DNA of 8,499 nt. It comes from Melioribacteraceae bacterium (GTDB taxonomy: Bacteria; Bacteroidota; Ignavibacteria; Ignavibacteriales; Melioribacteraceae). The DNA lies in assembly GCA_026987055.1 (NCBI GenBank), contig JALSNL010000386.1, positions 1-8,499 on the forward strand, given 5' to 3'. The position numbers and the translations under genes were made by a program. Under the pieces are notes generated by a model that ran no database searches, was not told the origin of the DNA, and saw only the letters and a program-made list of their open reading frames with translations. Positions 1 to 6,454 of this stretch are shown here, in pieces (the first letter of the stretch is position 1; each line of letters opens with the position of its first letter).

Positions 1-1
1 T

Positions 2-454
2 CATAAAAACATAGCATTGGGAGATTTGGTTTCCATTAAAGATTCTTTTACCACAGGTGAAATAGTTGAAATTGATAAACAAAAAAATATTGCTACAATA
101 AATACCGGAAATTTAAGAATAAAAGTAAAGTTGAATAATTTGGTTCAAGCAAAAAAAGAAAAGAAGAAAACAGTACGGCAACATACGGAGATACATCTTA
201 CGGAAGCAAGAACAACATTGGATATAAGAGGAGAAAAACCGGAAGAAGCAGAATTTGAAATTATAAAATTTATTGACGATGCATATTTGGCTAATCTTAA
301 AGATGTGGAAATTATTCATGGTAAAGGAACAGGAGTACTAAGAAGTACAGTTCACCATATTTTAAAAAATCACGAATTAGTAAAAAGTTTTGAACTTGCC
401 GATATTAAATCCGGTGGACATGGTGCTACGGTTGTAAAACTTAAAGAAGAGTAA
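2..454 (+). CDS. mutS2: MutS2 family protein, C-terminal end with Smr domain (5' partial)
   Basis: This is the last 150 codons of a gene whose 5' end lies outside the window. The frame is open through base 2, so the TTG at 17 is an internal leucine, not a start. Numbering from base 2, residues 6-50 form a small beta-rich stretch (GDLVSIK, GEIVEI, then NTGNLRIKVKLNNL) typical of the MutS2 region before Smr. A lysine-rich linker follows, then an Smr domain from about residue 70 with LDIRG, HGKGTGVLR and GGHGATVV. In the family, MutS2 couples a MutS-like ATPase to an Smr nuclease-type domain. It has been linked to suppression of recombination and, in Bacillus subtilis, to splitting collided ribosomes. 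The ATPase part is not visible here. A standalone Smr protein is less likely because of the upstream MutS2-type segment. A gap of 89 bases separates it from the biotin carboxylase gene. Confidence 0.9.
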   Translation, partial: HKNIALGDLVSIKDSFTTGEIVEIDKQKNIATINTGNLRIKVKLNNLVQAKKEKKKTVRQHTEIHLTEARTTLDIRGEKPEEAEFEIIKFIDDAYLANLKDVEIIHGKGTGVLRSTVHHILKNHELVKSFELADIKSGGHGATVVKLKEE

Positions 455-543
455 TTTATAAATGGTTCAACTAAAAATCTTTTTTATTTTAATATTAAAT
501 AAATATTGATAATTTAGTACTTTCATAACAAAAGTATTCTATA

Positions 544-2037
544 ATGTTTAAAAAAATATTAATAGCCAACCGAGGTGAAATAGCAGTAAGAATTATTAAA
601 GCGTGCAAAGAAATGAATATAACTGCTGTTGCCGTTTATTCCGATGCCGATATTAATTCTTTACACGTCAGAGAAGCTGATGAAGCTTATCATATTGGAA
701 AATCCGCTGCCGGCGAATCTTATTTGGATTACGAAAAAATTATAGCTTTGGCAAAAAGAATTAATGCCGAAGCAATTCATCCCGGATACGGATTCCTATC
801 GGAGAATGCCAATTTTATTAGAGAAGTTGAAAAAGCAGGAATTACTTTTGTAGGTCCAAGTGCTGATACAGTTGACTTAATGGGTGAAAAAACATCTGCA
901 CGAACATTGATGAAAAAAAACAATGTTCCCATTGTTCCCGGAACAACCGAACCAATTACTTCCTTGGAAGAAGCAAAAAAAATAGCAGAAGAAATCGGTT
1001 TCCCGATAATGATAAAAGCATCTGCCGGAGGCGGTGGAAAAGGAATGCGGAAAGTTAGTAAGCTTGAGGAACTTGATGAGGCAATTGAACGTGCTCAAAA
1101 TGAATCCCAAAAAGCATTTAGCAGTTCCGAAGTTTATATGGAAAAATTTATTGAGCAGCCAAAGCATATCGAGGTTCAAATTCTTGGCGATAAGCATGGT
1201 AATTATATTCACTTGTTTGAACGTGAGTGTTCCGTACAAAGAAGACACCAAAAAGTTTTGGAAGAAGCTCCGTCAAGTTCAATAGATTCGGCTACAAGAG
1301 AGCAAATAACTAAGGCTGCAATAAATGCTGCAAAAGCTTGCAATTATTATAATGCCGGCACAATTGAATTCCTTTATGATAATAAAAATTTTTATTTTTT
1401 GGAGATGAATACCAGGCTTCAAGTTGAACATCCGGTTACAGAATTTATTACAGGTGTGGATATTGTAAAAGAACAAATTAAAATTGCATACGGCGAAAAA
1501 CTAAGTTTTACACAAAAAGATATTAAACTAAACGGACACGCAATAGAATGTAGAATTTATGCAGAGGATGTTGATAATAATTTTGCTCCTTCAATAGGTA
1601 AAATATTACACTATAGAACTCCAACCGGACCCGGAGTAAGAGTTGACAGCGGAATAGAAATACAAACGGAAGTTTCTATTTTTTATGATCCGATGTTAGC
1701 CAAACTTGTGGTTTGGGATAAAGACAGAAATAATGCAATTGCCAGAATGAAAAGAGCTTTAAGCGAATATCAAATCGGCGGTGTTAAAACCAATATAAAC
1801 TTTTTCTACTGGATTTTAGAACATAAATATTTTTTAGATTCTTCATTTGATAATAATTTTTTGGAAAATAATTTTCTGCCTCTTACTCCAAATAAATGGA
1901 GGGAAAATAATAATGGTAATTATGAAAAAGCCATTGCCATTCTTGGAGCATATTTAATCGAACAAGAAAATAAAATACATCCTGTTAAATTAGAGAATAA
2001 TAATCTAAATAAGTGGGAAAGCTTAAAATATGAATGA
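544..2037 (+). CDS. accC: Biotin carboxylase subunit of acetyl-/propionyl-CoA-type carboxylase
   Basis: This 497-residue protein carboxylates biotin on a carrier protein using ATP and bicarbonate, the first half-reaction of acyl-CoA carboxylases. The N-terminal domain opens with KILIANRGEIAVRI (residues 4-17). The ATP-grasp domain has HPGYGFLSEN (79-88), the glycine-rich loop GGGGKGM (162-168) and the catalytic stretch EMNTRLQVEHPVTE (287-300), with R291 and E295 in the expected places. The C-terminal domain follows (HAIECRIYAED, about 332-342). Stand-alone AccC is usually near 450 residues. The extra 45-50 C-terminal residues resemble propionyl- or methylcrotonyl-CoA carboxylase alpha chains, so the acyl-CoA substrate cannot be fixed from sequence. 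The ATG at 544 gives the canonical N-terminus, although no Shine-Dalgarno site precedes it. Its 3' end overlaps the carrier gene by 8 bases, implying co-translation. Confidence 0.95.
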   Translation: MFKKILIANRGEIAVRIIKACKEMNITAVAVYSDADINSLHVREADEAYHIGKSAAGESYLDYEKIIALAKRINAEAIHPGYGFLSENANFIREVEKAGITFVGPSADTVDLMGEKTSARTLMKKNNVPIVPGTTEPITSLEEAKKIAEEIGFPIMIKASAGGGGKGMRKVSKLEELDEAIERAQNESQKAFSSSEVYMEKFIEQPKHIEVQILGDKHGNYIHLFERECSVQRRHQKVLEEAPSSSIDSATREQITKAAINAAKACNYYNAGTIEFLYDNKNFYFLEMNTRLQVEHPVTEFITGVDIVKEQIKIAYGEKLSFTQKDIKLNGHAIECRIYAEDVDNNFAPSIGKILHYRTPTGPGVRVDSGIEIQTEVSIFYDPMLAKLVVWDKDRNNAIARMKRALSEYQIGGVKTNINFFYWILEHKYFLDSSFDNNFLENNFLPLTPNKWRENNNGNYEKAIAILGAYLIEQENKIHPVKLENNNLNKWESLKYE

Positions 2038-2530
2038 ATATATTGCTACAATTGAAAGACAAAAATATTCAATTAAATCGGATGATTTTAAATCGGTTAT
2101 TGTTAACGGAGAATTGCTGAATATTGTGATAAATAAAATCTCCGAATATAGCTATAAAGTTCAGATAGGAAATGAAGTATTTGTAATAACAACTACAAAA
2201 AATGCTGATGGAAATAGAGCTTTTCTCACAAACGGTCATTATTTTATTGGAAGCATTAGAACAAAATTAGAAGAAATGGCAAATGAATTAGCAAATAAAT
2301 TATCGTCAGGAGAAAAAGCAAAAATTATAAAATCTCCAATGCCGGGGTTGATACTTAAAATTAATAAAAAGATTGGAGATAAAGTAAAAGCCGGTGAATC
2401 TTTATTATTATTAGAAGCAATGAAAATGGAAAATGATTTGAAGGCTCAAACGGATGGAATTATAAAAGAAATACCGGTAAATGAAGGAAATTCTGTTGAA
2501 AAGAATGAAACTTTGATAATTTTAGATTAA
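2030..2530 (+). CDS. Biotin carboxyl carrier protein (biotin/lipoyl attachment domain)
   Basis: This 166-residue protein carries the biotin that the upstream carboxylase charges. Residues 1-95 are a variable N-terminal part without a clear motif. Residues 97-166 form a biotinyl domain with SPMPGLILKI (102-111) and the biotinylation site EAMKMEN (129-135), so K132 is the predicted biotinylated lysine. The second half of the fold (GIIKEIPVNEGNSV, 143-156) is intact. The ATG at 2030 lies inside the end of the biotin carboxylase gene in the sequence ATGAATGA. Joined end to end, the two proteins would total 663 residues, close to a one-piece propionyl- or methylcrotonyl-CoA carboxylase alpha chain. 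It is therefore more likely the carrier of such an enzyme than a classical AccB, but AccB remains possible. The partner carboxyltransferase is not in the window. Confidence 0.9.
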   Translation: MNEYIATIERQKYSIKSDDFKSVIVNGELLNIVINKISEYSYKVQIGNEVFVITTTKNADGNRAFLTNGHYFIGSIRTKLEEMANELANKLSSGEKAKIIKSPMPGLILKINKKIGDKVKAGESLLLLEAMKMENDLKAQTDGIIKEIPVNEGNSVEKNETLIILD

Positions 2531-2548
2531 ACAAGTATTTGTTTTTTT
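2529..2548 (+). terminator. Weak candidate terminator after the carboxylase pair
   Basis: AAACAA (2529-2534), a GTAT loop, and TTGTTT (2539-2544) can form a 6-bp stem, running directly into a T run that ends at 2548. The arm overlaps the stop codon of the carrier gene. The stem has only one G-C pair, so it may be weak or a chance product of AT-rich sequence. It fits a break before the fadL-like gene, which has its own strong ribosome binding site. Confidence 0.3.
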
Positions 2549-2587
2549 ATAGTGTAAATTATATATTATTTTTATTTTATCTTAATA

Positions 2588-2595
2588 AAAGGAGG
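2588..2595 (+). promoter_or_regulatory. Strong Shine-Dalgarno site fixing a GTG start at 2600
   Basis: AAAGGAGG lies 4 bases before the GTG at 2600. It is a near-complete match to the 16S anti-Shine-Dalgarno sequence. It supports the GTG, which is followed at once by a signal peptide beginning MKKL, over any later ATG. Confidence 0.8.
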
Positions 2596-2599
2596 TTGT

Positions 2600-3859
2600 G
2601 TGAAAAAACTACATACTATTGCAATTGTGTTAATGTTTATTACATCTAACTATTTTGCAAGTGGTTTTCAAATTAATGAACAAGGCTCTAAAGCAATGGC
2701 AATGGGCGGAGCTTTTACCGGACTTGCAAATGATGTGTCGGCTATCTATTTTAATCCTTCTGGTATTACACAATTATCAGGTACAAATTTTTTAGTTGGT
2801 GCAACTTTAATTTCACCATCAGCTTCATTTAGAGGACCTTTGCCCTCCATAACCGAAACAAAGATGGAAAAACAATTATTTACTCCAATTCATTTTGGCA
2901 TTACGCATCAAGTAAATGATAAACTTCATTTAGGCTTTTCCGTAAATAATAATTATGGCTTGGGAACTAAATGGGATAAAGAATGGATTGGTAAATTTAT
3001 GGCTGTTGAAACCAACATAAGAACATTTTTCTTTACCGGTGTTGCATCATATAAAGTATCTGATATATTGTCTTTGGGGTTTGGGTATTCATTTGCTTAC
3101 GGTGATGTTTTAATTGGTAAGAAAGCTAATTTATCACCATTTAACGCCGAAGCTTATTTGGAATTAAGTGGTAACGGAACCGGATCCGGATTTACTGCCG
3201 GTTTACTTTTAACTCCGTCAAAAGCTATTTCAATAGGATTATCCTATAGAAGTGAAGTTAGAATTGATTTTACAGGTGATGCTACTGCCACAGGAGCACC
3301 AAAACAATATGACGGACTTTTACCTCATGGAGCCATAGAAGCTCCGTTAACAACGCCAAGTAATATTACACTTGGGGTTGCAATTAAACCTAATAAAAAA
3401 TTAACATTCACAGCTGATTATCAATATGTCGGCTGGGCTAGTTATGATAAATTAGAAGTTAAATTTAATGATTATACATTTCCGGACGGAACAAATAATA
3501 CTGCATCAGTAAGAGATTATAATAATACTTTTATTGCCAGAGCCGGTATGGAATATTTATTCTCAAAATCTCTCGCATTGCGTGCAGGCATACTTTATGA
3601 TAAAAATCCTATCGATGACAGCAAAGTTGATCCTACTTTACCCGATGCAGATCGTTTAGGGTTTAATGCCGGTATCGGTTATAAATTATCTAAAAATCTT
3701 AGTGTAGATCTTGCTTACATGTTTCTTCGTTTTGACGAAAGAAAAATTACAAATTCAGAAGAAAGCTATAGCGGAATTTCAAATAGTATCGCTCCAATGA
3801 ATGGGGTATATAATTCATCAGCTCATTTATTATCAATGACATTATCATATAATTTTTAA
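2600..3859 (+). CDS. OmpP1/FadL/TodX-family outer-membrane transporter
   Basis: This 419-residue protein is predicted to be an outer-membrane beta-barrel that lets hydrophobic compounds, such as long-chain fatty acids or hydrocarbons, into the periplasm. A signal peptide covers about residues 1-22 (MKKL, hydrophobic core, then ASG before F23). The mature N-terminus GFQINEQGSKAMAMGGAF and the NPSG motif (52-55) after ANDVSAIYF are the FadL-family hatch signature. The rest consists of alternating polar and aromatic strands, and the last residues YNF end in the phenylalanine recognised by the barrel-assembly machinery. The length is normal for the family. The GTG start is set by a strong Shine-Dalgarno site. 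The SGNH lipoprotein gene follows 17 bases later, suggesting one transcript. The ligand cannot be named from sequence; the fatty-acid assignment is by family only. Confidence 0.92.
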   Translation: MKKLHTIAIVLMFITSNYFASGFQINEQGSKAMAMGGAFTGLANDVSAIYFNPSGITQLSGTNFLVGATLISPSASFRGPLPSITETKMEKQLFTPIHFGITHQVNDKLHLGFSVNNNYGLGTKWDKEWIGKFMAVETNIRTFFFTGVASYKVSDILSLGFGYSFAYGDVLIGKKANLSPFNAEAYLELSGNGTGSGFTAGLLLTPSKAISIGLSYRSEVRIDFTGDATATGAPKQYDGLLPHGAIEAPLTTPSNITLGVAIKPNKKLTFTADYQYVGWASYDKLEVKFNDYTFPDGTNNTASVRDYNNTFIARAGMEYLFSKSLALRAGILYDKNPIDDSKVDPTLPDADRLGFNAGIGYKLSKNLSVDLAYMFLRFDERKITNSEESYSGISNSIAPMNGVYNSSAHLLSMTLSYNF

Positions 3860-3862
3860 ATT

Positions 3863-3868
3863 GGAGGG
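3863..3868 (+). promoter_or_regulatory. Shine-Dalgarno site fixing a GTG start at 3877
   Basis: GGAGGG sits 8 bases before the GTG at 3877, in the 17-base gap after the FadL-like gene. The codons that follow encode a lipoprotein signal peptide starting MKKINYK, which confirms this start. Confidence 0.75.
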
Positions 3869-3876
3869 AACTTTAA

Positions 3877-5295
3877 GTGAAAAAAATAAATTATAAAATA
3901 CTTGTTACTTTTGTTCTTTCTGCATTATTGCTTTTTGCATGTGAAGATAGAACGGAATTAACTGCTCCTGAAAAAGTAAATACCGGAGATGTGGACTTTT
4001 CAAGATTTGTTTCAATAGGTAATAGTTTAACTCATGGTGTTCAATCGGATGCTGTTTTTGAAACTGCACAAGAATATTCTTTTGGTAATCAAATAGCAAA
4101 ACAAGTGGGTGCTAAATACGAACAAAGTTTATTTTCTGATCCCGGTTCGGGCGGTAGATTAGAAGTAAAATCTGTTGCTCCGTTTTCAATTGCTGCTAAT
4201 CCTAATAGGGGAGTTCCTACAAATCTAAATTATGCTGCCCCTTACAATAATTTAGGTGTAAAATGGGCTTTTATTTATGATGCTCTAAATGCACGAGATT
4301 CATCAACTTGTTTTACTGCTCAGTTTGGTGTTCCAAACCCTTTGTTTAATGTTGTTTTGCGCGGAATAGGAACTCAATTTGAACAAGCTAAAATGCAAAA
4401 ACCAACAGTACTAACATTTTGGTTGGGAAATAATGATGTATTAGTTCACGCTACACGAGGCGGAACAATGCCATATACTCCGGAATTATTCTTTGCTTCA
4501 TTTTACAAACAAATAATGGATAGTTTGGAAACATTAAAAAATAACTTCGGTACAAAAGTTATTGTAGCAAATATTCCAAGTGTTACATCAGTTCCATATT
4601 TTACAACTGTTGGTCCGCCTGTAGGTGCTTCGTTAAAAGACATTCAAAAACAAATTCCCTCTGTAAAGGGACTAGTTTTTCAAACAACAAAAGCTCCGTT
4701 TATAAATGTAGCTACTCCTGATCAACTAATTTCAGGTAAAGTTTTATTGACATTAGACGCATCTGCTGCAGCAAAATTAATTGGAGATAAAACAGGTGCA
4801 TATTATTCACTTTTTGGAATACCTGTTCCTGATAATGTAAATACTGCATATCCGTTTGGTCTTACTCCTGAAAATCCTTGGCCGAACAATCTAATTTTAG
4901 ATGCCGAAGAAATTGCTACAGTTGCTAATGTTACTGCATCTTATAATGCAACTATTTCCAATTTAGTTGAAGCTAAAGGTTTTGCTCTTGTTGATGTAAA
5001 TGCGTTTTTAAATGATGTATCCGTAAATAATTATCATACAAATGGTCTTACTTTTACATCTAAATATGTTGAAGGCGGATTATTTAGTTTGGATGGCATC
5101 CATCCTACAAGTCAAGGTTATGCTATTATTGCTAATCTTTTTATTGATGTAATCAACAAAAAATATAATGCTGCAATTCCTAAAGTTAATGTAGCAACTG
5201 TTCCTGGAAGTTTGACTCTTGCCAAAAGAGTAACTTTTGATAAATATGGAATTCCTAATCTTGCTCCGGGAACATTATCAAAATTTATTTATTAA
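3877..5295 (+). CDS. SGNH/GDSL-family hydrolase lipoprotein
   Basis: This is a probable esterase or lipase of 472 residues, anchored to a membrane by lipid. Residues 1-22 are a lipoprotein signal ending in LFAC, so C22 should be acylated and become the mature N-terminus. The catalytic blocks are in order: block I is SIGNSLTHG with S50 as nucleophile, in a GNSL variant of GDSL; block III is WLGNNDVL with the GxND core at 184-187; block V is DGIHPT with D406 and H409 as the likely triad partners. The spacing between blocks III and V is long, about 220 residues, so a sizeable insertion lies within the domain. That makes it larger than minimal GDSL enzymes, which are often 200-250 residues. Its position right after a FadL-type porin suggests it frees acyl chains or related products for import. 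The substrate is unknown. Confidence 0.9.
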   Translation: MKKINYKILVTFVLSALLLFACEDRTELTAPEKVNTGDVDFSRFVSIGNSLTHGVQSDAVFETAQEYSFGNQIAKQVGAKYEQSLFSDPGSGGRLEVKSVAPFSIAANPNRGVPTNLNYAAPYNNLGVKWAFIYDALNARDSSTCFTAQFGVPNPLFNVVLRGIGTQFEQAKMQKPTVLTFWLGNNDVLVHATRGGTMPYTPELFFASFYKQIMDSLETLKNNFGTKVIVANIPSVTSVPYFTTVGPPVGASLKDIQKQIPSVKGLVFQTTKAPFINVATPDQLISGKVLLTLDASAAAKLIGDKTGAYYSLFGIPVPDNVNTAYPFGLTPENPWPNNLILDAEEIATVANVTASYNATISNLVEAKGFALVDVNAFLNDVSVNNYHTNGLTFTSKYVEGGLFSLDGIHPTSQGYAIIANLFIDVINKKYNAAIPKVNVATVPGSLTLAKRVTFDKYGIPNLAPGTLSKFIY

Positions 5296-5309
5296 TTGAC
5301 AATTAAAGC

Positions 5310-5339
5310 TTGGCTGACTATTTTTACGTAGTCAGCCAA
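5310..5339 (+). terminator. Perfect 11-bp intergenic hairpin, probable terminator or attenuator
   Basis: TTGGCTGACTA (5310-5320) and TAGTCAGCCAA (5329-5339) are exact reverse complements around an 8-base loop, TTTTTACG. The hairpin begins 14 bases after the SGNH gene's stop and ends 18 bases before the next ATG. This placement suits the end of the fadL-SGNH transcript. Neither strand has a proper T run after the stem, so intrinsic termination is uncertain. It could instead protect an mRNA 3' end or act in the leader of the SPOR gene. Confidence 0.45.
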
Positions 5340-5357
5340 CTAAAATGTGATATTACT

Positions 5358-5948
5358 ATGAAAAAACTATTTATACCTATATTCTTAATTGTTTTTATTT
5401 CAGCATGTTCGGTTTTTCAAGAAACTACCTCTTATGAAGAAGTTGATAAACCGGATACTGATAAAACAGACGAAGTATATGTGTTTGATGAAGTTAAGGA
5501 CGCAGATAGTAGCACAACTTCTGAAATTAAAGATTTAAATAAAGAAATTGACAATACTCTTAGTGAAAACAAAGAGAATGTTAATAATAATGAACAAGTT
5601 AAACCTAATGAAACAGTTGTAGAAACTGTAACAGAGCCGGTTACAACCGAATATGAAAAAGTTGAAACTACAACTAATTATGAACAACCCACAACTTATG
5701 AAGAACCCTCAAATGAGGTTCAATTTTATGTTCAATTAGGTGCTTTTTCTACATTAGCTAGAGCTGAAAAATTTTCTTCGCAAATTGATTCTGTAGTCCC
5801 TTTTGCTTTAAGTATTATTTTTGATAGTTCCAGAGAGTTCTATATTGTTAGAAGTACACCTTACTCTACCAGAACAGAAGCTGAAAGTATAAGAAATGAG
5901 CTACGGAATAATAGAAAATTTAAAGATTGTTTTATTGTTACTGAATAA
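5358..5948 (+). CDS. SPOR-domain lipoprotein
   Basis: This 196-residue protein is predicted to bind peptidoglycan, preferring denuded glycan strands as SPOR domains do at division sites. Residues 1-17 are a lipoprotein signal ending ISAC, so C17 is the lipidated cysteine. Residues 18-120 are a low-complexity, acidic, Thr/Glu/Asn-rich linker with a degenerate TT-x-YE repeat near 23-28, 96-100, 105-111 and 112-117. Residues 121-196 form the SPOR domain, with VQFYVQLGAFSTLARAEKF at its start and FYIVRSTPYSTRTEAESI in its second half. The ATG at 5358 is chosen over an in-frame TTG at 5310. That TTG lies inside the hairpin stem and would put 16 non-signal residues ahead of a textbook lipoprotein signal. 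No clear Shine-Dalgarno site precedes the ATG. The ssb gene follows 31 bases downstream. Confidence 0.88.
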   Translation: MKKLFIPIFLIVFISACSVFQETTSYEEVDKPDTDKTDEVYVFDEVKDADSSTTSEIKDLNKEIDNTLSENKENVNNNEQVKPNETVVETVTEPVTTEYEKVETTTNYEQPTTYEEPSNEVQFYVQLGAFSTLARAEKFSSQIDSVVPFALSIIFDSSREFYIVRSTPYSTRTEAESIRNELRNNRKFKDCFIVTE

Positions 5949-5979
5949 AATTAGGTAAAATATTTTTTAAGGAGATACA

Positions 5980-6417
5980 ATGGCATTTTCATTAAATAAA
6001 GTTATGTTAATCGGTAATCTTGGTCAAGATGCCGAACACAGATTTACTACCAACAATACCGAGGTTTCATCATTTTCTATTGCAACAACACATAGCTACA
6101 AGGGAAGAGACGGTAATTATGTTAATGAAACAACATGGCACAATGTAGTTGTTTTTGGTGCTTCGGATTTTTTAAAAAATGCCTTAAAGAAAGGTAAAAA
6201 ATTCTATATTGAAGGTAGAATTAATAAAAGAGATTATGAAAATAAAGATGGCCAAAAAGTTTATGTTACCGAAATTATAGCTGACAGATTTAGTATTATT
6301 CCGCTAGATTCAGCCGGAGATTCCGGTAGTTATTCATCTGCATCCTCTTCGCAAAGTTATAGTAAGCCGGAATCAATTGATTCCAGTACTCCGGAAGAAG
6401 ATGATCTTCCGTTTTAG
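5980..6417 (+). CDS. ssb: Single-stranded DNA-binding protein
   Basis: This 145-residue Ssb coats single-stranded DNA in replication, recombination and repair, and recruits partner enzymes. The OB-fold occupies about residues 1-107, with the usual opening LNKVMLIGNLGQDAE (5-19), the TTWHNVVVFG strand (51-60; W53 is the DNA-stacking tryptophan position) and FYIEGRI (75-81). A Ser-rich disordered tail follows, ending in the acidic tip DDLPF (141-145), the docking peptide for partner proteins. A clear Shine-Dalgarno site, AAGGAG (5969-5974), precedes the ATG by 5 bases. Length and tail are normal for a chromosomal Ssb. It lies between a SPOR lipoprotein and a GldE-like gene. The ssb-gldE order matches what I recall from Bacteroidota genomes. 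Confidence 0.96.
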   Translation: MAFSLNKVMLIGNLGQDAEHRFTTNNTEVSSFSIATTHSYKGRDGNYVNETTWHNVVVFGASDFLKNALKKGKKFYIEGRINKRDYENKDGQKVYVTEIIADRFSIIPLDSAGDSGSYSSASSSQSYSKPESIDSSTPEEDDLPF

Positions 6418-6454
6418 TTAAGTTTGTTTAATAACTTGAGGTTAATTATATTCC

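Noticed and set aside
17..19. TTG as the start of a short stand-alone Smr protein
   Set aside because: The frame is open to base 2 and the residues on both sides belong to the MutS2 pre-Smr region, so this is the end of a longer gene.
488..499. TTTAATATTAAA palindrome upstream of the biotin carboxylase gene
   Set aside because: It is made only of A and T in a gap that is almost all A and T, so chance is the simplest explanation.
540..545. TATAAT as a -10 promoter element for the carboxylase pair
   Set aside because: It overlaps the ATG itself, so transcription would start inside the gene; no paired -35 element makes it credible.
877..1251. Antisense open frame of 124 codons within the biotin carboxylase gene
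   Set aside because: It lies wholly opposite a strongly conserved gene, has no recognisable protein features and is a frame shadow.
5310..5357. In-frame 16-residue N-terminal extension of the SPOR lipoprotein from TTG
   Set aside because: It would precede a standard lipoprotein signal with polar residues, lies within a hairpin stem and has no ribosome binding site.
6419..6426. TAAGTTTG as a Bacteroidota-type TAnnTTTG promoter before the GldE-like gene
   Set aside because: No TTG-type upstream element sits at the right distance, and an 8-base match in AT-rich DNA is weak.
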